Positions 34,368 through 44,212 of a stretch of DNA of 64,000 nt are shown piece by piece. Location: assembly GCA_030280995.1 (NCBI GenBank), contig JASXTE010000017.1:18246498-18310497 (forward strand), read 5' to 3'. Position 1 is the first letter of the stretch. Each line of letters starts with the position of its first letter. The translations under genes were made by a program, and so were the position numbers. The stretch comes from Hemileia vastatrix. Taxonomy: Eukaryota > Basidiomycota > Pucciniomycetes > Pucciniales > Zaghouaniaceae. The notes below the pieces were generated by a model. The model had not been told where the DNA came from. It made no database searches and was given only the letters and a program-made list of their open reading frames with translations.

Positions 34368-35111
34368 AACTCTCTTTTTTTCTTTTCTTTCTCTTTTTCC
34401 TTCTTCTCTTTAAAATATAAAACATCTCTACCTCTAAAATTTCTGTATTCTTTGTTTTCTTTTCTTCCTTCTTCTTTTTTTTCTTTCAAAAGTTTTTCAA
34501 CCTTCTTTAAAATAAAATAAATTAAATTAAATTAAAAATTAAAATTAAAACAAAATAAATAAAAAATTCATAAAACCTTCTAAATTTTCTTTAAATTTTC
34601 TTTTCTTTTCTTTTCAAATTTTCTACCAACATTCTTTACTTTAAAAAAAAATTCTTTTCCTCGAACAATCAAAATTTTTCACAAACGCAACATGACAATC
34701 CTTCTTGAATTTCACTTCAACCTCTAAATCTCTCTTTTAAAATTTATTCAAACAATTACTTCTTTCTTTCAAATTCTTTTTTTTTTTAAAAAAAAAATAT
34801 ATTTCTTCTCTTCTTTTTCTTTTTTCTTTTCAAATAACTAAAATTCCTCAAAACTTCAATAAATAAACTTTCATAAATAACAATTTTTTCTTTGATTAAA
34901 TTTTCACTTCCAATAAAAATATTTCAATCAACTATTTCTTTTTTCTTTTCAAAATTTAAACTAAAACTCCTTCAATTAAAAATTCTTTCTTTTCTTCTTT
35001 CAAAATTTAAAACAAAATTTTATTTAAATTTTTTCTTTCTTTTTTTTTCTTTTTCTCTCAAAATCTTATAAAATAAATATTAAAATTTTAAATTAAAACA
35101 ACAAAATAAAA
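34368..35111. other. AT-rich spacer of G1
   Basis: A long run of TTTTCTTTC and AAATTAAA-type sequence between pol and the antisense gene. G2 has an equivalent spacer (59207-59902). No gene. Confidence 0.6.
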
Positions 35112-36167
35112 TTAATAAATACAAATTGTTTCTACTTTTCTTTTCCTCTTTCTTTCTTTCTTTTCCTTTCTCCTTCCATTTTTAATTTTCTCCTTTATTT
35201 TCTCTCGAACCAATCCCTTCATCTTCTCCAAAATCATCCTTATCTCCCTCCTACATTTTTCAAAAACCTCCTCCTCTCCTACTGGTACCACTTCCCCAAT
35301 TTCCAGTAGTTCTTCCGCCACCTCGAAGGAAACAGCATTGATAATCTTATCGACTTCACGGCTTAAATCTTCAATAAACCTAGCTTGTCGACCCTGGCGA
35401 GGTTTCTTCGACCATACCTGGTCAAGAGTTTCTTCATTATCCTCCCTCGAGGCAATCACTGATAACTGTTCTTTGGTAGGGATCGACGGCGCCACTTCCA
35501 TAGCAGTGGTTTCCACAATAGGAGCTCCCACACTCAAGGCTTCCAAAATGACATCTAAATTCTAAATCATATGGTCATCAGTAAAATTTTTCTTTGGAAA
35601 ATAAAATTTAAGTAAAATAAAATAAAATCAAACTTACTTTGAATAAAGGGTCAGCTTCTAGAAATAACTTTGGTGTGACTTCCACTGCCACTTCTTTTTC
35701 TTCCTCGTCATCTTCAATGACCATTCGCTGCTTTTTCGGTGTCCGCCTTGAAATGGGGACTTCCTCCTCATCTTCCTCCACCAACTCATCCACCTCCTCT
35801 TCTACCCTTTGTTTACCCAGGACGCCGTATTGTCCTTGACTTCCTCCTCAGCTGTTTCTGATTGGTCACCCCCAATCAACACGTCCCATATGTCTTCAAC
35901 CACTTCTTTTGTCTTTGGTATTACCCAATATTTAGTCTTGGTAAACCTTTGTTCGATGTCCAAATTTTTTGCTAACGCATCGCATGCCACCCATCTCCAT
36001 CGGCAAAACTCGCATTTATGGCGAGGACCTTGAGTAGCTGTGCTTTCCACACAGAAGTATTCCATTGATTTGCAAGCCATGCATGCTTGGGAATACTGTT
36101 GAGTAACAAGCCCACCATCCGCTTTGGGGTGAGGAGGTGTGGGAGATGGAGTAGGACAAGTTGACAT
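35112..36167 (-). pseudogene. Antisense Zn2Cys6-like accessory gene of G1
   Basis: ATG 36167 opens a Pro/Thr-rich start (MSTCPTPSPTPPHPKADGG). A cysteine cluster follows: CMACKSMEYFC, 12 residues, CEFCRWRWVAC. This is exactly C-X2-C-X6-C-X12-C-X2-C-X6-C, the spacing of fungal binuclear zinc clusters. Then come TKTKYWVIPKTKEVVEDIWDV, an acidic stretch, a GT-AG intron (35562-35637), a second exon with QVWSKKPRQGRQARFIEDL, and a Lys-rich tail (stop 35112-35114). One frameshift near 35800 breaks this copy. G2 keeps the same exon plan. A DNA-binding or RNA-binding accessory role is inferred only from the cysteines. It lies opposite to gag-pol. Confidence 0.6.
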
Positions 36168-36250
36168 AATAATAATAAATAAATAAACAAGAATTAAATA
36201 TAGGGAAACTAGTGTGGGAAGTATATGTCTCACGCTCAATGGAGCTCACG

Positions 36251-36258
36251 TTTTTATA
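36251..36258 (-). promoter_or_regulatory. TATA box for the antisense gene (G1)
   Basis: TATAAAAA on the minus strand lies about 85 bp upstream of the antisense ATG and just outside the 3' LTR. G2 has TATAAGAA at the equivalent place (61056-61063), supporting a dedicated internal promoter. Confidence 0.45.
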
Positions 36259-36268
36259 CTCAGGCATC

Positions 36269-37079
36269 TGTCACGCGACATGTGACACTCGAGGCAAAAG
36301 TAGCTCATTAAATTAATAATACAGAGGTCTAAATCCATACTCGAAGCGCAGAAAGCAATTCTACACAGCAACTGCAACTTTCCTTTGTGTACTCACTATT
36401 CAACCGCGCTAGTCTAAACTCTAAATCTAAATTAGTCAATCTCTCAATAGTGTGTCTCAGTCTTTTCCTCAATAAGCAACGCACAGCGCAATAGTCAATG
36501 TAATGGTGCACTAAAATGTTTATTAAATGTCTGTGAATTATTAAAAGGTGTAGTGAGCATGGACGGAATGGATAGTGGAGGATTGAAGGGTTAACAGATG
36601 TTAGCAAGGAGGGTCCAGGTGTAATGGATGTATTTTTTTAGTGGTCTGTGGTGTGCGGAATAGTGGATGGGTATGAGGTCAATGCGAGGAGGAGTAAAGG
36701 ATATAAAAGGGGTTGGGATTTTGGTTTGACATTCTTTAGAATTAAATTATAAAACATATATATAGTTAATAGTGGTAAAGCTTTAGGTTAAATCATTATT
36801 ATTGTATCTTTCCTTATTTTCTCAGTAATCATTTCTAAATCCTAAATCTTTGATTATTGAGTTTCCAACCCTTCGTGAGATTTTAATAAATTTAATATTA
36901 CCTTTAAATTATATTAGAATTCTCCTCGAACATATCTCAAAGCAGTAGTTCTTCCTTCGAGTCATCTTCGAATCACTTCCTTGAACATTTCCTCTGTGTC
37001 TCGATGAAGTTTCTAAACTCCTTTCTCCATCTCACTTCCAGGAACACCCTCGAACTTGTGTGTAGGTCGTCCGGTGACA
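36269..37079 (+). repeat. G1 3' LTR
   Basis: Begins TGTCACGCGACATGTGACAC and ends GTCCGGTGACA. A likely sense TATA box TATAAAAG is at 36702-36709. Same length as the 5' LTR, with scattered C/T and A/G differences. Confidence 0.9.
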
Positions 37080-37084
37080 TTATC

Positions 37085-37584
37085 TTTAAGCAAATATGCT
37101 CATGTATATATAGAGGTGCATTGATTTTTTTATAATCATCTCTGTTATTCTTTCTCAAAGATACTATTTGCCTTTATAGGTTGGGTCTTTTGTATAAGTC
37201 ATTTTGATTTTATGTTTTGTTAATATTTCTTTCATTGTGATCTCAGGTACTTTGCAGAGATCACACACAGGGGGAGGAAATGTGGCAACCAGATGTTGTG
37301 TTCATTTCACATACTGAATTGACTCAATTCAGTATGTGAACTGAACCCAATGTCTGGTTGCCACCTTTTTTCCCCTGTGACACATTAGGGGAGGTTTGCC
37401 ACTTTTTACTTTTAAGGCAGTTGTCTACTTTTACAATGGTTAACTATCTTGTTGCAATTGATCTCTGTGACTCTTGCTCAAATATAATATTTGCCTTTAT
37501 AGCTACTTTTCAGAGATCACACATTAGAGGAGGTTTGCTGCTGTTTAATGATAGGGCAGTTGTTTATTTTTATAATGGCTTTCA
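37085..37584 (+). repeat. Old copia LTR end with internal duplication
   Basis: The sequence ends TTTCA at 37584, followed by GGTTATGGGTC, which resembles the primer-binding site of the young copia element. A block of about 120 bp (TTTGCCTTTATAG ... AGAGATCACACATTAG ... GGCAGTTGT) occurs twice: at about 37168-37440, the first copy carrying the hairpin MITE, and at 37488-37580. G1 probably inserted within this LTR. Confidence 0.45.
37266..37379. mobile_element. 114-bp hairpin MITE, TSD ACA
   Basis: Almost the whole element is one inverted repeat. It starts CACAGGGGGAGG, continues GTGGCAACCAGAT and CACATACTGAATTGA, then mirrors back to CCCCTGTG. ACA flanks both ends (37263-37265 and 37380-37382). 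The paralogous block at 37488-37580 lacks it, which shows the empty site. The ends resemble the C-family MITE at 15464. Confidence 0.8.
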
Positions 37585-37708
37585 GGTTATGGGTCTAGGC
37601 CTTTTTTGAATTTCATCAAATGAAATATTTGACATCCCAACACCAGCACCTACTGTTAACTTGTCCTCTCACTTTACTGAAACTGTTTACTCCCCTACAT
37701 CTTACAAA

Positions 37709-38710
37709 ATGGAAAACTCAGATAACTCCAATGACTCTGCATGCAAAATACCTATACTTTCATCTGATTATTTTCATGAATAGAACATGAAGATCTTAGC
37801 TTTTTTAACACAACATAGACTTAAATTGCTTGTATTGGGTAAAGAACATTTCCCTGTTAATGACTCCTCTCAAATAATCAAAGATGATTTTCAAAATAAA
37901 GTTGATAAAGCAACTGATATCATCATTTTAAAAATTGAAACTGGAAATCTTGCTTCATTTGTCACTGAAGAGGACATGGATAGTCTATGGACTATATGGT
38001 CAAAACTTAACCCTCAATATGCAGCTGATGATGCATCTGATAGAGTGCCAATTCTCTCTCAATTTTATGAAGTCAAATGTCATGATAAAGGCCTCAAAAC
38101 TTTTGTTATTGATCTTAGAACAAGAATTAATGAGCTTGGTTCTGTTAGTGTTTCTGTTGAAGTTGAACTTGAACTTGAGGCACATCAAACTCATAAAGCT
38201 CTCATTCTTCATTCCTCTGAAGTTACTCATCAAAATCTCTCTGTTCATAATCTCCTCTCATGTCTTGCTAGATTAGCTATTGAATGTGAAACAGATGTTG
38301 TTGAAAACTCAGCTCTTGTGAACACTGTTAAAAATACTGATAAACCAAAGTGTCCAGTCTGTCGCAATGGTAAAGGTAATCCAAAAACAAAGCATAGTGA
38401 AGAAAACTGCTTTCAGCTTCACCCAGAAAAGAAGAAAAGTTGTTCTTTTTCTCAAAATGTTTCAACCACTGAACGCAAGATCGATGCAAACATTAGCTAT
38501 GGTCCTGCCAGAATATCAAGGCCAGTCTCAAAAATTCTCCTGGTAATCTCTTTATCTTTGAGAGCAGTGAAACTGTTCATATGTTTCGCAATTGCGAAAA
38601 TTTTAAAAATTATTAATTTAGTTAAAAGCCAATCAAACTTGGAAATGAATCAGTCATCTATAGTCAAGCAATTGGCTCTGTGGATATATTTTTAGTGATT
38701 TTGATTGTTA
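37709..38710 (+). pseudogene. Old copia Gag and start of protease
   Basis: ATG 37709 begins MENSDNSNDSACK. A TAG in FHE*NM (W expected) precedes a long open frame (37787-38695) with the Gag core (FLTQHRLKLLVLGKEHF, MDSLWTIWSKLNPQYA, LSQFYEVKCHDKGLKTF). A cysteine/histidine segment, CPVCRNGKGNPKTKHSEENC, follows. In another frame up to about 38710 comes a protease-like stretch (ETVHMFRNCENFKNY, IYSQAIGSVDIF) in which the usual DSGA is lost. The rest of pol is absent. It is 5' to 3' with the likely primer site at 37585. Confidence 0.6.
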
Positions 38711-38755
38711 TTTGACTTGTTAGCAGGATTTTTAAGCTTTCATTAGGATATAAAT

Positions 38756-38931
38756 TGTAGCACGGTGTCAGCCTGTAGAACTCCGGAAAGAACCAGTAAC
38801 TTCATTACTTTACCTGTAGCACGGTGTCAGCCTGTAGAACTCCGGAAAGAACCGGAGAACAGGGGACGCCGCGACTACAGTCTATATACATTCTTACACA
38901 TAACTAAGTACATAGTCCTAGTGACCTAACA
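38756..38931 (-). repeat. 3' LTR of young copia (left on plus strand)
   Basis: Contains a 59-bp unit starting TGTAGCACGGTGTCAGCC that is repeated almost at once (38756 and 38815), the second copy running into unique LTR sequence. Begins TGTAG, ends TAACA. Confidence 0.9.
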
Positions 38932-38941
38932 TCCCCCCCAC

Positions 38942-41900
38942 TTAGTTATGAAAAAAATTGTTGATATCTTTGAGCAGGTTTGAGATCCAAATTGCGTCTT
39001 TCATACCACCACCAAGTGCCACATATTCAGCTGTGCACGATGAATCACTTACTTTAAGCTGGCGCCTTGATGTCCAAACAATTGGGCAAGAGTTAAGGAG
39101 TAGCAGGTGTCCACTTTGCGCTCTTGAGAATTCTTTGTTATTCCAAGTGGAATCAGAGAAAGAAAGTAGTTCAAGTGGTGATTTACGGTCAGGGTGGATG
39201 TGAAGACAAAGGGTGGAGGTGTGTTGAACATATCTAAGAAGGTGATTGAGAGCTATCCAGTGGGTGGCATTCGGTTTGGAGGAGAAGTGTGCCAAAAAAT
39301 TGACTGGGAAGGACAGGTCTGGTCTAGTTGCAACTGCCACATAGCTGAGAGCACCTAAAATGGAGAGATATTTAGTTGTCTCTATAGCTACCTCTTCATC
39401 TTTTGCCGTGGTGATTTCCAAATTGTTTGGTAGAGGTGATCTTGTGGTTAATCCAGATGGGTTATGAGTCCGTAGAATTTTGTCAATGAGCTGAAAATTG
39501 TGTAGGTCAAAACCTTCTGGAACTTCTTTGATAGAAACACCTACTATACCATCAATATTATCATTCCATTTCACCTTCAAACTACCATCTAAACCATCTT
39601 CCAAACACTTTAACACCGCTTCACTACTACCAGTAACTATACCATCATCAACATGTATCCATATCACCCCCAAACAATCCTTCTTCCTAAGAACATAGAA
39701 ACTTTTATCATACTGACTAGCTTTATACCCCAGAGCATCCAACTTGCTAGCTATATGGAGCCACCAGCATCTTGCTGCTTGCTTGGTACCATATAGGGCC
39801 TTCTTCAAGCATAAGGCATTGCCACCGTCACGTAGCTGGTAACCTTCAGGAGGTCTTACCCAAATTGCTTCATCAATTGGACTGTGAAGGTAAGCAGCAG
39901 TGACATCAAATGATTTGACAGGCCATTTGTGATAAGCTGCTAAAGTGAGGAGAATGCGTTGTGAAGCAAAAGTAGCGGTAGGGGCAAAGGTGTCAGTAAA
40001 ATCAATACCGTATTGTTGTAAAAAACCTTTAGCTACATATCGTGCCTTGTAAATCGGAGTTTTGGAAGAAGGATTTTTGATTGTGAAGACCCATTTTGCA
40101 TTGGTGAGTTTGGCACCAGGGGGGAGCTTTTCCTCATACCATACATCCATATCTTTCATGTTTAGTAGTTCCCTTTTGCAAGCATGGTCCCACTTACGAC
40201 TGTCAGGCGAGATCATAGCTTTCAGGTGTGTTCGGGGAATAATGGATGATTGGGACAAACCTTTTTTAACAGTCTCATGTACCGCTTTTTCCTGAGAAAT
40301 AAGAGTTTCTTCATCCTTGAAATCACCTAGCTTCATATTATTGAGAATATGACCTAAAGATCCCTTGGATGGTGGTGGTTGATAAGCAGCTTTGTGGGAA
40401 GGAAGTTGGTCACCAGGGAAAACAGCCATAGCAGATTCAAAAAAGGAGTTTGATTCTGGGTGCCAGAAAATCCAACCTGTATTGTTCAGAGAATAACCTA
40501 TACACTTACAGATCAAAGCTCGCTGGTCCAGTTTACGTCTAGTTTCTTTGTGGATATGGACAAAAGCTGTTTCACCAAATATCCTGAGGTTTGAGTAAGT
40601 TGGGTCACAATTGTACATGAGCTTCAGAGGAGTTTTGTCACCAGTCTTGACATTTGGGAGCCTGTTGTGAACATGGGCTGCCCATTTGTAAGCAAGGCCC
40701 CAGAAACATTCAGGTAGTTCACTTGCTAGTAAGATTGTCCTGGCAATGTCACCAACAGTCCTGTTGAAGCATTCTGCTGATCCATTTTGTTCATGGTGGT
40801 GAGGACAGGTGATCTCGTGAGTAGCTCCAATGTCAGCCAGAATCTGAGCCATCTGTTTACTGTGCATTTCCCCTCCATCGGTTCTTAATGCTTGTAATTT
40901 CTTACCAGTAACATTTTCGAGCTTTTTATAAAAGGTAACAAAAGCAGTTGTGGCCTCAGATTTGGAGTTGAGCAAGAATACCTCACCATAGGACGTTGAA
41001 CTCTCTCTAAACATTGCCGCCCATCTTGCTCCATTCACAGTGGGATCCATAGGACCAACCAGGTCTCCAACAATAAGGCTCATCATTGATTCTGGTCTTG
41101 ATTCCCGTGTTGCTGAAGCTTTTCTTGTACTTTTGGCTATTAGGCAATCTTCACAGTCAATCTTACCTGGTGGCATAGATAGGGGCAAGCCAGCACCAAT
41201 TCCAGTTTTGATAATAGTGCGAATTGTGTTTTCACTGGTGTGGCCAAGCCTTCTATGCCAGTCCATCAGGGAACCTTTTGCAGCAGGTGGTCGATTGATG
41301 ATTTCATTCTTTTTAACAGTACGCAGGAGGGAAGGATTCAAGGGAAAGTGATAAGAGGAAACATTTTGATTGCAGTCACTAGACCTAATTACATCTAAAA
41401 TCCATCTTCTCCTCGTACTTTCCAACTGCCCTGTCATAATCAGTTCATCTTTAAAATAAATCCCTAAATTTTTGTCTTCAGAACATAGATCAAAACAAAA
41501 ACCATTGTCCACTAAATCAAAGAGAGAAATAAGTGTAGTTCTAACTTCTGGACAGTAAAAAACATTTGTAATAGTAACAACTTTCCCATCTCCTTTTATT
41601 TTTAGGTCCCCTATGCCAGTGATAAATGAGGAAGGACAGTTAGTTGCAACTTTGATAGGGATGTGATTTTTTAAGGGGTCTGAAATTGTTGAGAAGGCTC
41701 ACATTGCCAGTGATATGATGTGTGGCACCAGAGTCCAATATTGCCACATTCCCAGTCAGCGCATCAAGTGACCATTCTGCACTGTTTAGATCAATTTGTT
41801 CCAATTGTTCATATAGAGCTTCCACATTTTCTTCAAAAATTGTGACTTCATCCGCTTCAATTTGTACATCTCGTGCTCTAATTTGCCTGCGTTGTGGTCT

Positions 41901-43400
41901 CTTATAAGGGATGTAAATTGGTTTGCTTTTTGCCTTTGGATCAGATGTGAGTGTTGTAGCACGTTCTCTCATGAGGTAGAGTCTTGCGGAAAAAGTGGAC
42001 GAGTTAAGGTTGTAAGGACAGTGGGAAAAGAAATGAGCTGTTGATTTGCATTCGTGGCATTGTCATTGAGCACCTGGGGGTCTGTAGGAGTCAGTTTGGC
42101 ATTGGGGATGAGCTGCTACACTAAAAATGGGTTCTGATGACAAAGAAGCCGCTGGAGTTGTTGGGTATGATTCTCTATCCACCCTGTTTTGAGTCAAAGT
42201 TGGCATGAGTTGGCAGAAATCCTCAAAGGTGATCGCATTTGAGTCAGCACGATTGTCTAGAGCAACACAGAGATCGACATATAGATCTTTAAGGGATGAA
42301 GGTAATAAGGCATGGGACATTAGTGCTTTGAATACTCTATGATCAAAAGTGATTCCTTGACATTCAATTGCATCAAAATATTTGTTGAATGCCTCTAAAT
42401 ATTCATTGTGTGATGTGAATTGTGTTTGCTTTAGATTGATGAAATTACAAATGGCTGTCATTTTGGAGGTATGGTTAGATCTGGAGAATTTGTTGATGAT
42501 ATGAAGATAAGTTGGTCGTGCTTTCCAATCTCTAGATATTTCATGGCGCAGGTTTGGAGAAATGGAGTGAAGGAGAATGAGGTGTGTAACTCTGTCTTCA
42601 TAATCATTGGGTCCAGTGCCATCATTTAGTGCGTATGCTCTTGTGCCCACAAAATCTTTGATCAGAGCTAAGACGTTGGTGTGCCATTCAGAGAAATTAG
42701 AGCCAGAGCATTCAAGAGTTGGAATGGATTTAGTGAAATCAATAACATTCTTTAAGGTTCATTGTCTCTCAATCATACTAATGGGTTGATTTTGTTGTGC
42801 AAGATGAGGTGGCACATTCCTCCTGAAGGGAGATGTGGAGCGAGGGATGGATTGTGAGGCATTTGTATTTGCCATTGAGTTAGAGTTAAGGGACAATTCC
42901 CCAATCGCGCGGGTTATGTCGTTGATTGGGGTGATTATAGGGCTATTATTATTGTCAGGAGAGAGGATGATAGCCTCGCTATGTGTTGTGATAGGTTTAG
43001 ATGTAGAGAGGGGGGTAGGTTCGTTTTGATAAGGGGAATTTGCAGAGGCAGAAGCGGTAGGGGCTTCGCTCTGTCTTAGAGTAGGGAGTAATTGGGGGGT
43101 GGATGGGAGGGAAGCGATCGCTTCGATTAGGGAATGAGACAGGGGGGAGGGTACTTTTTGCAAAGGGGAGGGTTGAGGTGAAGAGGGGGGGGAAGGATTA
43201 TGTGTGGGAGGCATTTGTGGAATGGGGGTTAGAGTTGGCGCAGGTGTAACTGAGGGATTAGCGCGAGTACCGCGCGATGAAATAAGATACTCGGTATTCG
43301 GGTTGATACCGAGGCTGCGAAGCTCACGGTTAGAGATTGAGCGGGTGAGTCGGGGAGTTTTAGTTTTACCAGTGTCTGAATTTTCGTCTGTTTTAGACAT
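38942..43400 (-). pseudogene. Young copia gag-pol polyprotein
   Basis: About 1485 codons from ATG 43400. There is a Pro/Ser-rich N-terminus, then Gag (SGSNFSEWHTNVLAL, FITFDHRVFKALM-type core), zinc knuckle CHECKSTAHFFSHC, protease ILDSGATHHITG (near 41720), gag-pre-integrase DWHRRLGH...CEDCLIAK, integrase core (VGDLVGPM, LRTDGGEMHS, HEQNGSAECFNRTV), reverse transcriptase (AKWVFTIKN, FAPTATFASQRILL, WIHVDDGIVTG) and RNase H (SSCTAEYVALGG). Breaks: TGA near 42759, TGA near 42063, and a one-base A-run shift near 41660. From 41512 to 38942 there is one open frame of 856 codons. Confidence 0.9.
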
Positions 43401-43500
43401 ACGCTGGGGGTCTATCGGCTACTAGCGTTCCTAGTGTCGCTAACGCTGGTGGAGTTATCTATGGCTAACGTTTCAATGCCCGCGGGTACAGCCCATAACC

Positions 43501-43676
43501 TGTAGCACGGTGTCAGCCTGTAGAACTCCGGAAAGAACCAGTAACTTCATTACTTTACCTGTAGCACGGTGTCAGCCTGTAGAACTCCGGAAAGAACCGG
43601 AGAACAGGGGACGCCGCGACTACAGTCTATATACATTCTTACACATAACTAAGTACATAGTCCTAGCGACTTAACA
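43501..43676 (-). repeat. 5' LTR of young copia (right on plus strand)
   Basis: Same 176-bp sequence and internal 59-bp duplication as the other LTR; differs only in the last eleven bases (GCGACTTAACA against GTGACCTAACA). Confidence 0.9.
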
Positions 43677-44137
43677 TAAATTGGATTTAAACTCAGCCAT
43701 TGTTCTAACTAACTAACCAACTTTAAAACTGCATATTAACTCTCGACACCTCGAAAAAAATGAAGTATGTAATTGTATATATGGATAATATGATATTAAG
43801 ATAAGTACATATATTGTTATATTAATATTATGAGTAAGAATATGGGTATGATATTAAGGTTTGACTAGCTATAATTATAAAAAGGAAAGAAAAGTTTACT
43901 TTTACAGTTGAATATGGATCTATATCATACACAAGAAATACACTGAAAGCACAGATACTCAAAAATGCTATAAAAGGGATATAATAATACTGTAACACGG
44001 TGAAGAAACAACGAAAACTGGATAACTTTTTTTTGCCAAAAAAAAATACTTATACATATTTATATATTTTTATAGCTTCAAGTAAAACAAAAGACGGCCA
44101 AGTGAAAAAAAAAATCGTATAGAATTCTTTCTTATCC

Positions 44138-44171
<34 letters not shown>

Positions 44172-44212
44172 GGGGGGGGGGGAAACAAGTCACAAAAGTG
44201 AACTTTTTAAGT
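43677..44212. other. 3' flank of the DUF2985 gene
   Basis: No gene. The part next to the copia element repeats, inverted, near 28110-28215. 44140-44182 is a homopolymer pair: about 30 A, one T and one A, then 11 G. Confidence 0.6.

Larger units (their letters stand above)
28677..37079 (+). mobile_element. Ty3/gypsy chromovirus G1, decayed, with antisense gene
   Basis: Two 811-bp LTRs (28677-29487 and 36269-37079) bracket gag, pol ending in a chromodomain, an AT-rich spacer and a minus-strand gene. TTATC flanks the element (28672-28676 and 37080-37084), so it is a complete insertion. The gag and pol frames carry many stops, most of them TGA where CGA is expected. Close relative: G2 at 53108-61879. 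Confidence 0.9.
38756..43676 (-). mobile_element. Young Ty1/copia element, nearly intact, TSD TAAAT
   Basis: LTRs of 176 bp (38756-38931 and 43501-43676) differ at two positions, both C/T. TAAAT flanks the element (38751-38755 and 43677-43681). On the minus strand the order is LTR, a possible primer site GGTTATGGGCTG, gag-pol (43400-38942), a G-rich polypurine tract (GTGGGGGGGA next to 38931), LTR. It is the most recent insertion here and is visibly richer in G+C than its surroundings. Confidence 0.92.

Noticed and set aside
36329..36607. Minus-strand open frame inside the G1 LTR, with a relative in the 5' LTR (28737-28919)
   Set aside because: It is present only as LTR sequence, and its frame is broken differently in G2. 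No domain.
28110..43740. One large TIR element bounded by the inverted match at 28110-28215 and 38685-43740
   Set aside because: The matched stretches lie beside unrelated insertions, show no TIR-like ends or target duplication, and may just be dispersed repeat copies.
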